From Silene noctiflora (Eukaryota; Streptophyta; Magnoliopsida; Caryophyllales; Caryophyllaceae): 27,655 nucleotides of DNA. How positions within the stretch are numbered: position 1 is the stretch's first letter; each line of letters starts with the position of its first letter. Location of the stretch: assembly GCA_009801015.1 (NCBI GenBank), contig VHZZ01013089.1:15810-43464 (forward strand), in the 5' to 3' direction. Shown here piece after piece: positions 1 through 9,815 of the stretch. Made by a program: the position numbers and the translations under genes. Below the pieces are notes generated by a model, which did not search any database, had not been told where the DNA came from, and saw nothing but the letters and a program-made list of their open reading frames with translations.

Positions 1-128
1 ACTCGATCGAGTGACCACAGCTAGATCAAGTGACTCAACTGTCACCCATCCACGAGGAACTAGACGAGACACGNCAAGTGCTACGGTCGGTCAACGCTAG
101 TCAAAGGTTCCAGAAGGGCGGGTATTAC
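1..128. other. GC-richer segment, possible retrotransposon remnant
   Basis: This stretch is clearly more GC-rich than the AT-rich DNA that follows. It opens with the palindrome ACTCGATCGAGT and ends in a purine-rich run (AGAAGGGCGGG), which could be a polypurine tract next to a lost LTR. No open frame can be recognised and one base is N. Calling it a decayed LTR-retrotransposon 3' end is inference; it could be any low-copy sequence. Confidence 0.25.
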
Positions 129-129
129 A

Positions 130-305
130 TTTCTAACATGTGCCCTTAGGGCATATAATAAGAAGCTAAGTAAGGAAATATTGTCGAGAATAATATATCA
201 CTAATTATGGTAAATATGAGTTTCAAGTCTAATTTATCATGGTATATTCTTAATAATATTTCCCTAATTAAATTATTAACATGTGTCCAAGGACACATGT
301 TAGAA
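130..305. mobile_element. Palindromic MITE
   Basis: The two ends are inverted copies. The left end reads TCTAACATGTGCCCTTAGGG, and the right end read on the minus strand is TCTAACATGTGTCCTTGGAC. Each end is itself nearly palindromic, so the element could fold into a cruciform. It has no coding capacity. The target duplication is not clear, so the superfamily is unassigned. Confidence 0.5.
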
Positions 306-1186
306 AATCCATAGTAATAATATCTAATTTTAATTTATAAAAATATACATTGAGTAATATATAAGGTATCGGGGGCCACTTTTAAAATCCCGCACACGAT
401 CTCCGAAATTTCGGAAACGGCCATGTTTTAGAGTAGATTAGATGCATCATGCATGATTTATATTCCAAAAATGGACAAAAAGATTTCATTTATTTTAGTC
501 TGTTTCTAGAGCGTAAGAAAATTCATGATGACCTAAAGAGAGCAAAGGTCAACTTTGTGCAGGTATTTTGGATGTCTCCTTATTATAGTCGTCGAGATGT
601 CTGAAATTGCTAATGCAAATGCTCCCCGTGAAGTAGACCTTCATTTCTAGTTTATTTTGGAATCAAATACGATTCAATTTAGTCAATTTCGGCGGATCAT
701 ATATATTATGTACATTGGTCGATCGGCCTGGTTAAGTCGTGCATTTTCGAGAAAAAAACTTATATTGCGTGTGTTGTTATCTATTTGTATTTTTTGATGT
801 AATTATTAATTAGGGTTGAGTATCGAGTGTCTCAAAACTTGTGCATGACGGTTTCATTGTTTGTTGGAGTATAAAGAAAATTTAAGTGTAATTTCAAAGT
901 AAACATCCCATGTCGATTCTATCTAGTTAATGGCAGAGCTAGGATTTAAAGTTTGGGGGCAGTACCATATCATTGTTAACAGCAACCATTTTACATTTAT
1001 CATTTATACTCGTTATATAACTTTATACTTGTATCATTTTATGTTAGATTGTAAAATAATTTCAATCTGAACTTATTATAAAACCGTCTCAAATGAGTCG
1101 TTTCTATGAATCCTGTCTCAAAAATTACGTATGTTGAAAAGGATTAGAACCAATTAAAAGTGTTTATATATTGGTTTTCAGCAGGT
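306..1186. other. Gene-free stretch
   Basis: No coding sequence is visible. It holds a perfect 12-bp palindrome CCGAAATTTCGG at 403-414. Near 931 the motif AATGGCAGAGCTAGGATTT resembles the end of the hAT-like MITE family seen at 14903-15059 and near 22600, so an old fragment of that family may lie here; no partner end was found. Confidence 0.4.
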
Positions 1187-1855
1187 CTTCTTTGTGACGA
1201 ACATATCCTTCACAAGCTTGTGATAAGTCAAGTATTACCCATGGGCCATGGCATAGTGGACAGATAAGACAAAACAAATTGCTAATCGCTAAGCAATCTG
1301 CGTTTGTCTTATCTATTCACATGGGTAGTATTCCACCCGTCGCAAGTAGGGGTGTTAATGAGCCGAGCTGAGCCCGAACTTGGCCTTGCTCGGCTTGTGC
1401 TCATAAAGTAAAACTCGAGCTTGAGCCGATCTCGACCTTACACGAGTTTGAAAAAATTGTGCTCATTATCAAGCTTGCGGGCTTTAACGCGAGCTCGAGC
1501 TCAACTCGAATTTATATATAATTGCTGAAGTTTCGTTTTTTTTTCTCTCTCGATAGTTTCAATAGCAAGCCTCAAAGGTTTTATATACAAGTATTGAAAA
1601 ATCAATAAGACTTTTTTTAATATGTGTGATACAAATATATATAATCATGTATAAAATATGAGTATCATCTTATCTAATTATACAAGTTTGAGCCACACAA
1701 GGGTTTTTCGAGACGAGACAACGTTAGTTCGGCTTGACTCAATAAGCTCCTGAGTTGAACCGAGCTCACATGAGTCGAGCTCGAGTCGCTTACGAGTTAT
1801 CTCGTCTCATTAACACTCCTAGTCACAAGCTTCCGATGAATATCACCTTATAACG
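1187..1855. mobile_element. MITE family A, copy 1 (interrupted)
   Basis: This is a foldback element whose outer arms carry TTTGTGACGAACATATCC and, inverted on the right, GGAAGCTTGTGACGGGTGG. The middle carries the inverted pair AGATAAGACAAA and TTTGTCTTATCT. The same architecture recurs at 2733-2914, 12743-12924 and 18029-18172. This copy is split by the hAT-like element at 1347-1821. The right arm is degenerate and its exact end is approximate. Confidence 0.6.
1347..1821. mobile_element. hAT-like non-autonomous element with 8-bp TSD
   Basis: The terminal inverted repeats are TAGGGGTGTTAATGAG on the left and, read inverted, TAGGAGTGTTAATGAG on the right. Subterminal DNA is rich in GAGCTCG/CGAGCTT repeats in both orientations. 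It is flanked by GTCGCAAG (1339-1346) and GTCACAAG (1822-1829), an 8-bp target duplication with one mismatch, as expected for hAT transposition. No transposase is present. It is inserted in the right arm of MITE family A copy 1, so it is the younger insertion. Confidence 0.7.
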
Positions 1856-2098
1856 ATATTTGTGATCAGGTTTCGAATGGAATCATCCAAATTCCCAACA
1901 AGAAATAATTGTAGGGCATAAGATCCTAGTTGGCACCATAATTGGGTGCAACGTGTCTGGACAGTATTAGCTAAAAGCCAATTATACGTTGGAGTTATCT
2001 AGAAAGAAATACACCTCCGCCAAGACTTTATGATGCGTCTAAATTAGACAAAAGGCCAACTTAACACTGTAATGCACTCGCATAGTCGCATAAACCAC

Positions 2099-2143
<45 letters not shown>

Positions 2144-2732
2144 CCCGTCTCGTGTTCCGTTACTTAAAATTTGATCAATATAAGAATTAAATTTGGAATA
2201 TTTAAGAAAACTGAGATAAAATGAAACAAAGAGGCTCAGAAATAATACTCTATATTTCTGTTATGGAATATTAGAAGTGAACATTTTATCAAGTGAATTT
2301 GCTGAAGACAACGTGTAAAGCGCAATAATTTATTGTTAGAGAACTACATAGTGAACTAATATAATAAAATAACAGTAAAACTGTCATATGTGATATAGTA
2401 CTGTACAAATTATTAATGGTAAATGATAATGATTTACTAGTAACTTTAAATCACTTACGAAGATGATCATTGAGTAAAATATATGAATAACTTGAATTCT
2501 TAGAATTAATCTAAGATGAGAATAATAAATAGTCATTTATTTAACTAGAAAATGTATGCAAAATTAGCAATAACCTTAAATTCAACTATTTAAGTACCAA
2601 ATTTAATAGGCAGATAATTTGTTTAGCAGCATAACAACATTATCATGAGGCGCCCATAAAGGCTCATACATTAACGAGCTAAGAGAATTTGCGATTTATA
2701 CTTTTTTTTTCTACTCCATACTTTTACACAAA
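1856..2732. other. Gene-free stretch
   Basis: AT-rich intergenic DNA with no supported gene. Apart from the trinucleotide repeat at 2099-2143 and a poly-T run at about 2702-2710, I see no structure. Confidence 0.4.
2099..2143. repeat. (TAT)15 microsatellite
   Basis: An uninterrupted run of TAT/ATT trinucleotides covering 45 bases, read directly. It is intergenic and likely polymorphic in length. Confidence 0.95.
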
Positions 2733-2914
2733 TTCTCATTTGTGACGAATAATATCCGTTACAAATTTGTGATGGGTTAAATAAAACTCACTTGAGAAGA
2801 TAAAGACAAACCTTTTGTGATTATCTAGGCACTCTTACTTTTGTTTTATCTACTCATGTGGATGATTTTTGACCTGTCACAAGTTCATGTCGGATATACT
2901 CGTCACAAGGGAGA
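2733..2914. mobile_element. MITE family A, copy 2
   Basis: The inverted ends are TCTCATTTGTGACGA on the left and, read inverted, TCTCCCTTGTGACGA on the right. Each arm also holds a second inner copy of the motif (ATCCGTTACAAATTTGTGA on the left). The centre carries GATAAAGACAAA and an inverted TTTGTTTTATCT. It is about 180 bp and non-coding, with ends inferred from comparison of the four copies. A clean target duplication is not visible. Confidence 0.6.
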
Positions 2915-3020
2915 CTTATTGATATTTTTATTAACGAACAACAATATTCACATTTTTTTTCCCTCTCATTTTATGTTATCTCGGCTTCTTATCCTGATAT
3001 AATATAATTTTTTAAAACTA

Positions 3021-3340
3021 AATTGGTTGTTTGGTAAAAAGTAGATTGATGAAATTTCAGCATATTTAAACCTTTTAGCATGTTTGACTCAACAATCTAC
3101 TAAATTACGTGTTTGGTAAATGACATATATTTCCAATATGCTATTCCCCAAAGCTTATTCAATTTAGTAGATTGTAAAAAATGAATTTGTTAAGTTACAC
3201 ATGTGTACAACAATCTATTAACCTAAACTCGCTAATTACCAAATACTTCTACTAAATCTGCTAATTGTAATATACTAGTCAAACATGTCATTTGTAATCT
3301 GCTTAACCAATAATTCTACTAATAAATCTGACAATCCGCT
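3021..3340. repeat. Copy of the TTTGGTAA / CAAACATGCTAA repeat family
   Basis: Contains TTGTTTGGTAAAA, AGCATGTTTGACT, GTGTTTGGTAAATGA, CTAATTACCAAATAC and GTCAAACATGTCA, with scattered AATCTGCT/AGATTGT motifs. The same vocabulary makes up the duplicated block at 10599-11755. It is non-coding and the boundaries are approximate. Probably a degenerate non-autonomous DNA transposon. Confidence 0.45.
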
Positions 3341-3499
3341 CTCTAATGAGGCTCACAAGTCACAAGTAGCTAGCCAATCAAGTCCCTCAAAATAAAAAAA
3401 ATTAGCTAGCCAAGCAATAATTAAGGAGATAACTACCAAAGTGAATAGCACATAACGTCAGTAGTACATCAAGCATTAGGATATCAAACAACATTAAGT

Positions 3500-3666
3500 C
3501 TTGCTTAAGACGGAAATATCCGTCTTAAGCATAAGACGGGTCAAATACAATCAAGTGGGTACTAAAAGACAAAAGTTTTAGCACTTTTTAGGCAACAAGT
3601 GTGGGTGATTTGGTATGTATTTGACCCGTCTTAAGCTTAAGACGGATAATCGCCGTCTGAAATGAG
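3500..3666. mobile_element. MITE family B, long-armed foldback element
   Basis: The two ends form inverted arms of about 50 bases. Both, read inward, contain ATCCGTCTTAAGC followed by AAGACGGGTCAAATAC. The inner spacer is only about 70 bases, so a transcript would form a strong hairpin. The arm plan (repeated motif, then GGGTCAAATA) parallels family A, and the TCTCATTT start is shared, so the two families are probably related. Confidence 0.65.
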
Positions 3667-4610
3667 AATTTGTGATCAAATTATATAACAATTTGATTTG
3701 ATGATGATAGAATATTATTTGCCAACTAACCAACCAAGATGATTGAATAAGACATTCAATTCTTAATTTAATTTAACCTTTTGAATCTAGGTTAAGATCG
3801 TCTTGACTTAACTTTTAAGAGTCTTTACTATTTAAAACCCGTATTAAATGAAGACGGTCTCTAATAAAAATAAGAATGCTGTATATTTATAATATGATCA
3901 CATCAAGTCACATGAATTTTATTTAATCCTTAAAATGCTTCTTTTCTTCCTTTTTCTGGGTGAACATTATTTCTGCAATAAACACTCCAGTCATATTAAA
4001 CCCTAAAATAACAGAGTCCAACAAAATCCCAAAAATTTTAGCTGATAAATCTTAATTATTAAGAGCAATTAGTGAAATTAATCTACTGAATTCATGTGGG
4101 TTGATCTCAATTTCCGCTATCAAGCTTGTTTTTCTTTCAGACAAATCGTCGAACAGTTGATGTGCACTCATAATCTGTGAGTTACTTTATTTTGTCATTA
4201 TCATTTGTACTGCGAGTTTATATATATACATATATATATTCATTGTACTGTGATTCTATAGTACTTTTAACGACTTTTGTCCTTATATTGTTCTCTTTTT
4301 TTCTATTTTTTCATGAATTGGTTGAATTGTCAAATCCATGGTGTTTAATTAGCCCTTGTTTTTCTCTTGTTTTATGAAGGAATTGCTGAAAGTGGAATTT
4401 CGAGAAGATTGATAAAGTGGGTGATTTGTTAAAGTTGAAACTTTTGTTTTGTTTGGGAATTGGTTTTGATTTGATTTCAGCAGTATTGGGTGTTAGAAGT
4501 TGAAATTATTGATTCCCAGAAAAAAATTGATCTTGATGTTGTGAAGCTCCAATTTTTAGCAATTCAGGAAGTGGATTTTGTGTAATTTTCAGCTAAGAAT
4601 AGGTTTAGTT
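3667..4610 (+). promoter_or_regulatory. HSFA4 upstream region and distal leader
   Basis: This stretch should contain the HSFA4 promoter and the start of its transcript. I cannot fix the transcription start. An AT repeat (TATATATACATATATA) lies near 4219. Pyrimidine-rich AG acceptor-like sites at about 4140 (TTTTTCTTTCAG) and 4480 (GATTTGATTTCAG) are compatible with an intron in the 5' UTR. No well-spaced heat shock element was found. A short remnant with AAGACGGTCTC lies near 3850. Confidence 0.35.
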
Positions 4611-4854
4611 TGTGAAATCATTGAGTTTCATGTGAATGAGTTGGTGCCCTTGAGGATTTTGATTGATTACAGTTTAGATACCCGAGTCCGGCGTTGGGTG
4701 GAATCGAGTTGTAGATATCTCTAATCAGATTGTGAAATACAGAATTTCATGTGAATGAGCTGGTGCTCTTGAGGATTTTGATTGTTTGATTATGTTTTAG
4801 ATACCGGGGTTTGACGTTGAGTACGAATCCAATTATAGTTTTATATGATCAGCT
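4611..4854 (+). repeat. Tandem duplication in HSFA4 leader carrying paired short uORFs
   Basis: Two diverged copies abut: 4611-4730 and 4731-4854. Each contains TTCATGTGAATGAG, GGTGC, CTTGAGGATTTTGATTG and TTTAGATACC in the same order. In both copies the first part reads ATG TGA directly followed in frame by a five-codon ORF: M-S-W-C-P at 4636-4653 and M-S-W-C-S at 4755-4772. If the segment is in the mature mRNA, ribosomes meet two start-stop elements and two minimal uORFs before the main start. An intron ending at an internal acceptor could remove part of it. Confidence 0.65.
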
Positions 4855-4889
4855 TGGATTTGGTGATAGTGGAATTTAATGAGCTATAA
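4845..4889 (+). promoter_or_regulatory. uORF overlapping the HSFA4 start codon
   Basis: An ATG at 4845 opens a 14-codon frame (M-I-S-L-D-L-V and so on) ending with TAA at 4887-4889. It overlaps the main ATG at 4879 in a different frame. An overlapping uORF normally lowers use of the main start unless it is skipped by leaky scanning. Translation is not shown; this is read from the sequence only. Confidence 0.45.
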
Positions 4890-6331
4890 CCAGGGATCTG
4901 TATTAATGATGGATGAATCTCAAGGTGGATCGAATGCTTTGCCTCCATTCCTTACAAAGACTTATGAGATGGTGGATGATCCTGCTACTGACTCCATCGT
5001 TTCGTGGAGTTTGAATAATAAAAGCTTCATTGTGTGGAACCCTCCTGAGTTTTCCAGGGATTTGTTGCCCAAGTTCTTTAAGCATAACAACTTCTCAAGC
5101 TTCATCAGACAGTTGAACACTTATGTAAGTGGAACTGAGAATTATTTTGTGAAAACTTCTGTTTTTTCAAGTTAGTAATATTTTTGTTCTATGGTTATTT
5201 TCGTCATGCATTATATGGAAATAGCTTCAGCATCTCTGTATTCAAACACAGTCCAAGGCTGCATGTATTAGACTCCCTTTCCCCGTTATTTGCATGATCC
5301 CTTGAGACATTGGGTCAAGTTGTAGTATTTTTACTTTATCTTTACTTCCGCACTTGCAGGGTTTTAGGAAAGTTGATCCCGAACAATGGGAGTTTCAAAA
5401 TGATGATTTTATAAGAGGGCAACCGCACCTTCTGAAAAACATACATAGGCGAAAGCCGGTTCACAGTCACTCTATGAGTACTCTGCAAGGGAATGTGAGC
5501 TCTAATCCTCTAACTGATTCCGAAAGGCAGAAATATAAGGATGATATTGAGCGGCTAAGACATGAAAAAGAGTTGCTTCTTTCAGAATCACAAAGACAGA
5601 AGCAGGACGAGTTGGGTATTGCGTCAGAGGTGCAATTAACGAAGGAGCGGCTGCAATATATGGAACAATGTCAGTCAAATTTAGTCTCTTACTTATCGCG
5701 TATTTTGCAGAAAGCCGACCTTGGAAACATTGTGCCTCAATTAGAAGACCACGATAGAAAGAGACGGGCTTCTAGGCCTGACCAGTTTCATGATGATATA
5801 ACCAACGAAGATAGTATGGGTAGTTTACGGACATGTAGAAGAGGAAGTCCTGATGATGCCTACACTTTGGATTTAGATACTACGATCTTGGAGAGGCTAG
5901 AATCTTGTTTAGTGTTCTGGGAGAATTTAGTTCATGAAGTAGGAGAAGAATATATGCACAAGATTTCACCTTTGGAGTTGGCGGAATCCACAACTTGTGT
6001 GGAGAGTCCAGCAATCTGTTACACACAACTTAACTTTGACGTCCCATGTAATGTGTCTGAAATTGATGTTAATTCTGATCCTCCTGCACCTGCTGTTCAA
6101 TGGAAAGATCACGAAGCTCCAAAAAGAGTAAATGATGTGTTTTGGGAGCAATTTCTGACTGAAAATCCTGGTTCCTCTGACGCACAAGAAGTGCAATCTG
6201 AAAGAAAAGACCCTGGAGTGAAGGAAAAAGATAGTAGATTGAAAGATCATGGAAGTTACTGGTGGAATATCAGGAATGCTAATAATCTAGCTGACAATGT
6301 TGGGCAGCTTACTCCAGCAGGCAGAAGCTGA
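4879..6331 (+). CDS. HSFA4: Heat shock transcription factor, class A4
   Basis: The coding exons are 4879-5124 and 5360-6331, giving 405 aa. The intron (GTAAGT donor, TTGCAG acceptor) falls after FIRQLNTY, the conserved HSF intron position. Domains: winged-helix DNA-binding domain at about 20-114, ending [19 protein letters not shown] coiled-coil oligomerisation region at about 132-202; a basic DRKRR nuclear localisation signal near 214-218; AHA-type activator motifs at about 262-273 ([12 protein letters not shown]) and 341-350 ([10 protein letters not shown]); and a C-terminal YWWN...[11 protein letters not shown] block fitting the A4 export signal. These C-terminal motifs separate A4 from other class A factors. 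Known family role: a nuclear trimeric activator that binds nGAAn heat shock elements. In Arabidopsis HSFA4A is tied to oxidative and salt stress and MAP kinase signalling. The length matches the family (about 400 aa). The leader uORFs suggest translational control (inference). No frame breaks are seen. Confidence 0.95.
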
Positions 6332-8463
6332 TGTCCAGATAACAATTTTGATTTTCATTGCCATAGCTGTTAGGTGTAAATATAGGTAAGATTGTTTTTG
6401 TTTTTTTTGGTTTTGTTTTATTTTGTTTTTTGTTTATGTGAGTAGTTGATGTTCATATGACGTTGTAATATTATTGTACCATATTCTTATTGTTCATTAA
6501 CACCATGCTATATTAGTTGAGATTTGAGAATCCTGTTGCATTCAGCCTCTCAGTTGATTGCATCATTTTTTTTAGGTCGTATTTACTTCTGATCTAGTGT
6601 GATGTAGCTAACTGTTGATTCATTGATTTTCTTATACTGGTTTTCCGGAGATGACTATTTACTGATTTTATTCTAGAGGTAAGAGTGCATATATTCGCCC
6701 CCTCTCCTCTTATTCCGCTTAGATTGAGGCGTATTTGAATGCCATGTGGACGTGATATCACATAATGTTGTCATTAAGTTATCCTTTGTAGGGGTCTTCT
6801 ATTAATTTTTTTTTATTATCATTTATTGTTAATGATTTGCTAAAAAGCATGTTTTGAAGTCATGTTTTGTTCAGGTAAGAGTTAATGACTGTTGTTTACT
6901 CTTTCACTTTGGCGTCCTAATCATTAGTATTGGATCTCATTTTGATCTTGGAATGTGTCGCTGCGATCTGAGTAGAGACTGTTATTCAATTTGGCCTTTA
7001 TGTGCTTCATTTTTTGTTTGGAATAGGAGGCACCTGGGTTGTGGCCTGCCTTTTCGCTTTGAATCTTTGTCATGATGGTCGTGTGTAGGCATGTGTTGTT
7101 GTTTTCTGATTAAGCTGGAAGGTTTTTCTTTGTAGGATTCGCTATATTGGCTTCTTGTCATTGTCATTCATATTTTTGTCAGTGCAACTGGCTGCTTACT
7201 ACTTCTCTGTTGATTTCATGGTGTAGCACTGTAGCCGGGTTTTACTTTCTGGGTGTTATGATTGAGGATTCACAATTGTACCCAATTGTTTTCTTTTGCG
7301 ACTTAGATCAGTTACTTCGATACTTCACTCTGGCCTTCTTACACAGCACGACACTCAGACATTTCATTTAATCCAAAATCCCACAACTTTTATGCTGTCG
7401 AGTCAGGTTTAGGCAGCCCTGTCTGACACTTGCAGTCGCGGTCGAGTCAGGTCTTGGGTACTTCTGAAGGCATATGAAATAAGAGTACTCACTAAATTAG
7501 GTTTGCACATTTAAACAGTTGTACTCACTAAATTTTTTTGGCTGGTTAGTGGAAATGTTGAATATATGTGAACAGGGAAGGTGTTATAGTTTCATGGCGT
7601 TTTGGATTCTTATATTATGTCTCGGGCTAGCTTTTTTGCTGAAGTTACACCGTCTCTGACAATCTCACAACTAACGAACCCATCAGAAGGCATTAGATTA
7701 GCACTGTATTGAAATTAGCTTACTGAGCATTGCCTGCTTTCTGAGTTTTGATCTTATACAAGTAGTTGTTTTTGAAGCTGTATTGTCGTTGCCATAACCT
7801 GGCAACAATACATACACAATGAAAGCTACTTCAGTCGGCTGATTTACCCTCATTCGAGAAAAAGTTGGTATGTTCTTTGTGTCTCTACATGAATATTGTT
7901 TGGTTTTATACAGTATGGCAGAGCACAGAGATTGTTTTATCAGTTTAGAGTTCAGAGCCTGTTCGATAGACATTGCTAGTTGCGTGGTGTATAATTTCTG
8001 TGTTGTTTCTTTGCTTCTTGTTAAGCTGAGTTCTTCCTCTATGCTTCATGATGCCTGGATTCAAGGTTTCCGGTGATCAGTTTCTCTAGTTTCACACGTC
8101 AGTACATATCGTCCAAGACTCTTTGCTTGTTACAGAACCAGGGTCCCCTGTACTGCATCACCAGAAACATATTTCGACACAGTATCTGCCTCTCAGTTAT
8201 AGTCCCACTATCAATTTCCGACATGAAAACCGGAAACCGATGTTAAATTAGTGATGTGAAAAATGAAAAATATAAAGTCAAAGTCAACGCATATTAGGTA
8301 TAGAGAAAGGCAGTGGAGTAGGGATAGATATCTATCTATCTAATAAAGGAAGTCTGTTATTGTCATTTGTCAAAGTTGTTAAAAAGAGACTCTTGTTTCC
8401 CAACTCACAACTATTCAATCTTGTGTTTCTGACTTTTACACTTTACCATCCATTTCTGCTTTT
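6332..8463. other. HSFA4 3' UTR and gene-free stretch
   Basis: The first few hundred bases are U-rich on the + strand (runs of TTTTG at about 6390-6435) and are the likely HSFA4 3' UTR. The poly(A) site cannot be placed. The rest is T-rich. Several short open frames exist but none resembles a protein family. The 12-mer GTCGAGTCAGGT occurs twice (near 7398 and 7442). A noncoding transcript cannot be excluded. Confidence 0.4.
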
Positions 8464-8464
8464 G

Positions 8465-8492
8465 CTTCTTCTTCTTCTTCTTCTTCTTCTTC
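8465..8492. repeat. (CTT)n microsatellite
   Basis: A run of CTT/TTC units, read directly. It produces a spurious poly-leucine frame on the + strand and is not part of a recognisable gene. Confidence 0.9.
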
Positions 8493-9087
8493 AATATTTG
8501 GTCGATATCGCGTTATCATGTACCAAGTATTATTTGGTTGGAACTTGGAAGTAGAAGGTCGGTAGCATTCTTCAAAGTACAATAATGAGTCGATTTGCTT
8601 GCATTTTGGTTCCAAATTTCATAAGAAGTTATGAGATCCGGAATTTGGATACTAACTCAGATATTTGAAATTTTGCTTGCGATCTCAATGACTAGGTCCA
8701 AATATAGATTGGTTTATCCGTCAATGGATCCAAATATGTTCTAGATTATTAGGGTGATCCATTGGCTAGTTGGGTATTTGTAACTCAATTTTCGCAGAGA
8801 AGCGGCTTACTTTCAGACGATTATCTTGAATCGTTTGCAAAAGGCTTTGCCAAAACCAAGTGAACCAAAAGGACTATAATACCTTTCTTGTGTGATATCA
8901 ACCGCTTAGTTAACGGTGTTACTGTTTCTCTCTTAGTCATTGTTCTAAGAAATTCAATAGGATTACTCATATAAATTCATAACATAGCGAAAAACGCTAC
9001 GCGATAAGCTTATTTTTTTTCAAACAAAAAAAAGGACTATAATACCTATATTCTAAATTATTAACCCAATACCAAAGTTACTTTATA
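8493..9087. other. Gene-free stretch
   Basis: No gene or clear repeat boundary is visible. The AGGACTATAATACCT motif occurs near 8870 and again near 9034, a small local duplication. Confidence 0.35.
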
Positions 9088-9244
9088 CTCCCTCCTATCC
9101 ACTATATTCTCCCCCTTTCTATTTTGCACAAAGAATAAGAAAATGAATTTTGACCACACAAAATCTTCCAGAAAAGGAAATAGGGAAGAAAACCCGAATA
9201 ATCCGAAAATGAAAATAGGGAAAAATATAGTGGATAAGAGGGAG
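9088..9244. mobile_element. Stowaway-like MITE with TA target duplication
   Basis: The left end reads CTCCCTCCTATCCACTATAT; the right end read inverted is CTCCCTCTTATCCACTATAT. Both sides are flanked by TA (9086-9087 and 9245-9246). The CTCCCTCC start, the TA target and the 157-bp size are the Stowaway hallmarks (Tc1/mariner superfamily). Non-coding. The well-preserved ends suggest a fairly recent insertion. Confidence 0.85.
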
Positions 9245-9365
9245 TATATTTGAACAGAAAAATACTACGTAACTATGAAGTCAATAACTCCTTTTTTTTT
9301 TTTGAAAAGAAAAGTCCGAGGGCAAAACTATAATAACGATAAATCAAAGAGTACAACTCTATAGG

Positions 9366-9535
9366 TGTTGAATCCTTCACAACAGGGCTTATAGAATTAG
9401 GTGCATGAGACCGGTCCAAAAGCAAGTGAGGTTTCATCCTAAAACCAATTGGTGATAGGGAGAGTAGCCAACTTACTTATAAGCTAGTCCCTTCAGTATT
9501 ATTCTACCGATGTGGGACAATACTCCTCATACACA
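9366..9535 (-). mobile_element. Solo LTR with 6-bp target duplication
   Basis: A 170-bp segment starts TG and ends CA on either strand and is flanked by TATAGG on both sides (9360-9365 and 9536-9541). On the minus strand it carries TTGTCCCACATCGG near its start and CCAATTGGTTTTAGG further in. I associate these motifs with LTRs of small plant retrotransposons (Katydid-like TRIMs). No internal region or second LTR is present, so it is probably the product of LTR-LTR recombination. The strand follows the CCCACATCGG motif and is inference. Confidence 0.6.
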
Positions 9536-9640
9536 TATAGGAAGAGATCTCAACGATTGGCATCTGGCGACTGGCGGTAACAACTCATCCCACACCGACC
9601 TGGCGACCTGCCAATGATTCTCGAATCTAAGTGAGTTAAA

Positions 9641-9698
9641 GCATGCGCTACACAATTGTTAATACGACTCTCCTACTTTTAAAGCATGCACTATACAA
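9641..9698. repeat. Short direct repeat
   Basis: AAAGCATGCGCTACACAAT near 9638 and AAAGCATGCACTATACAAT near 9680 are direct copies about 42 bases apart. No function is apparent. Confidence 0.5.
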
Positions 9699-9706
9699 TA
9701 AGGCAA

Positions 9707-9815
9707 GTGGGAGGGAAATGGAGTACCCTTTGGTTGATGCCACTTGTATATTGTGAGAGAGACACTATTCGTCTTCAGCTTGTGACAGATAGTATCCGTC
9801 TTCAACGAGAATCTG
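9707..9815 (+). repeat. Dispersed repeat, first copy
   Basis: This segment and 26105-26210 are alignable over roughly 100 bases. Shared pieces in order are GGGAAATGGAG/GAGAAATGGAG, CACTTG, ATATTGTGAGAG, ATTCGTCTTCAG and TTGTGAC, then a second GTCTTC. The GTCTTCAG..TTGTGAC part recalls the inner arm of MITE family A, so these may be related foldback elements with one arm recognisable. Confidence 0.5.

Noticed and set aside
4177-4377. Open frame of 66 codons upstream of HSFA4
   Set aside because: Hydrophobic, low-complexity translation of a T-rich region. It has no family resemblance and lies in the presumed HSFA4 leader or promoter.
4396-4412. GGAATTTCGAGAAG as a heat shock element in the HSFA4 leader
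   Set aside because: Spacing between the GAA and TTC modules is wrong for a full three-module element; only a two-module core (TTCGAGAA) remains, which is common by chance.
5966-6250. Minus-strand open frame inside HSFA4 exon 2
   Set aside because: Shadow of the HSFA4 coding sequence, with no family resemblance of its own.
6854-8076. Several short open frames downstream of HSFA4 as a separate gene
   Set aside because: None has a recognisable domain, and they do not join through convincing splice sites into a longer protein.
8360-8554. Open frame with a long leucine run
   Set aside because: The run is the translation of the CTT microsatellite.
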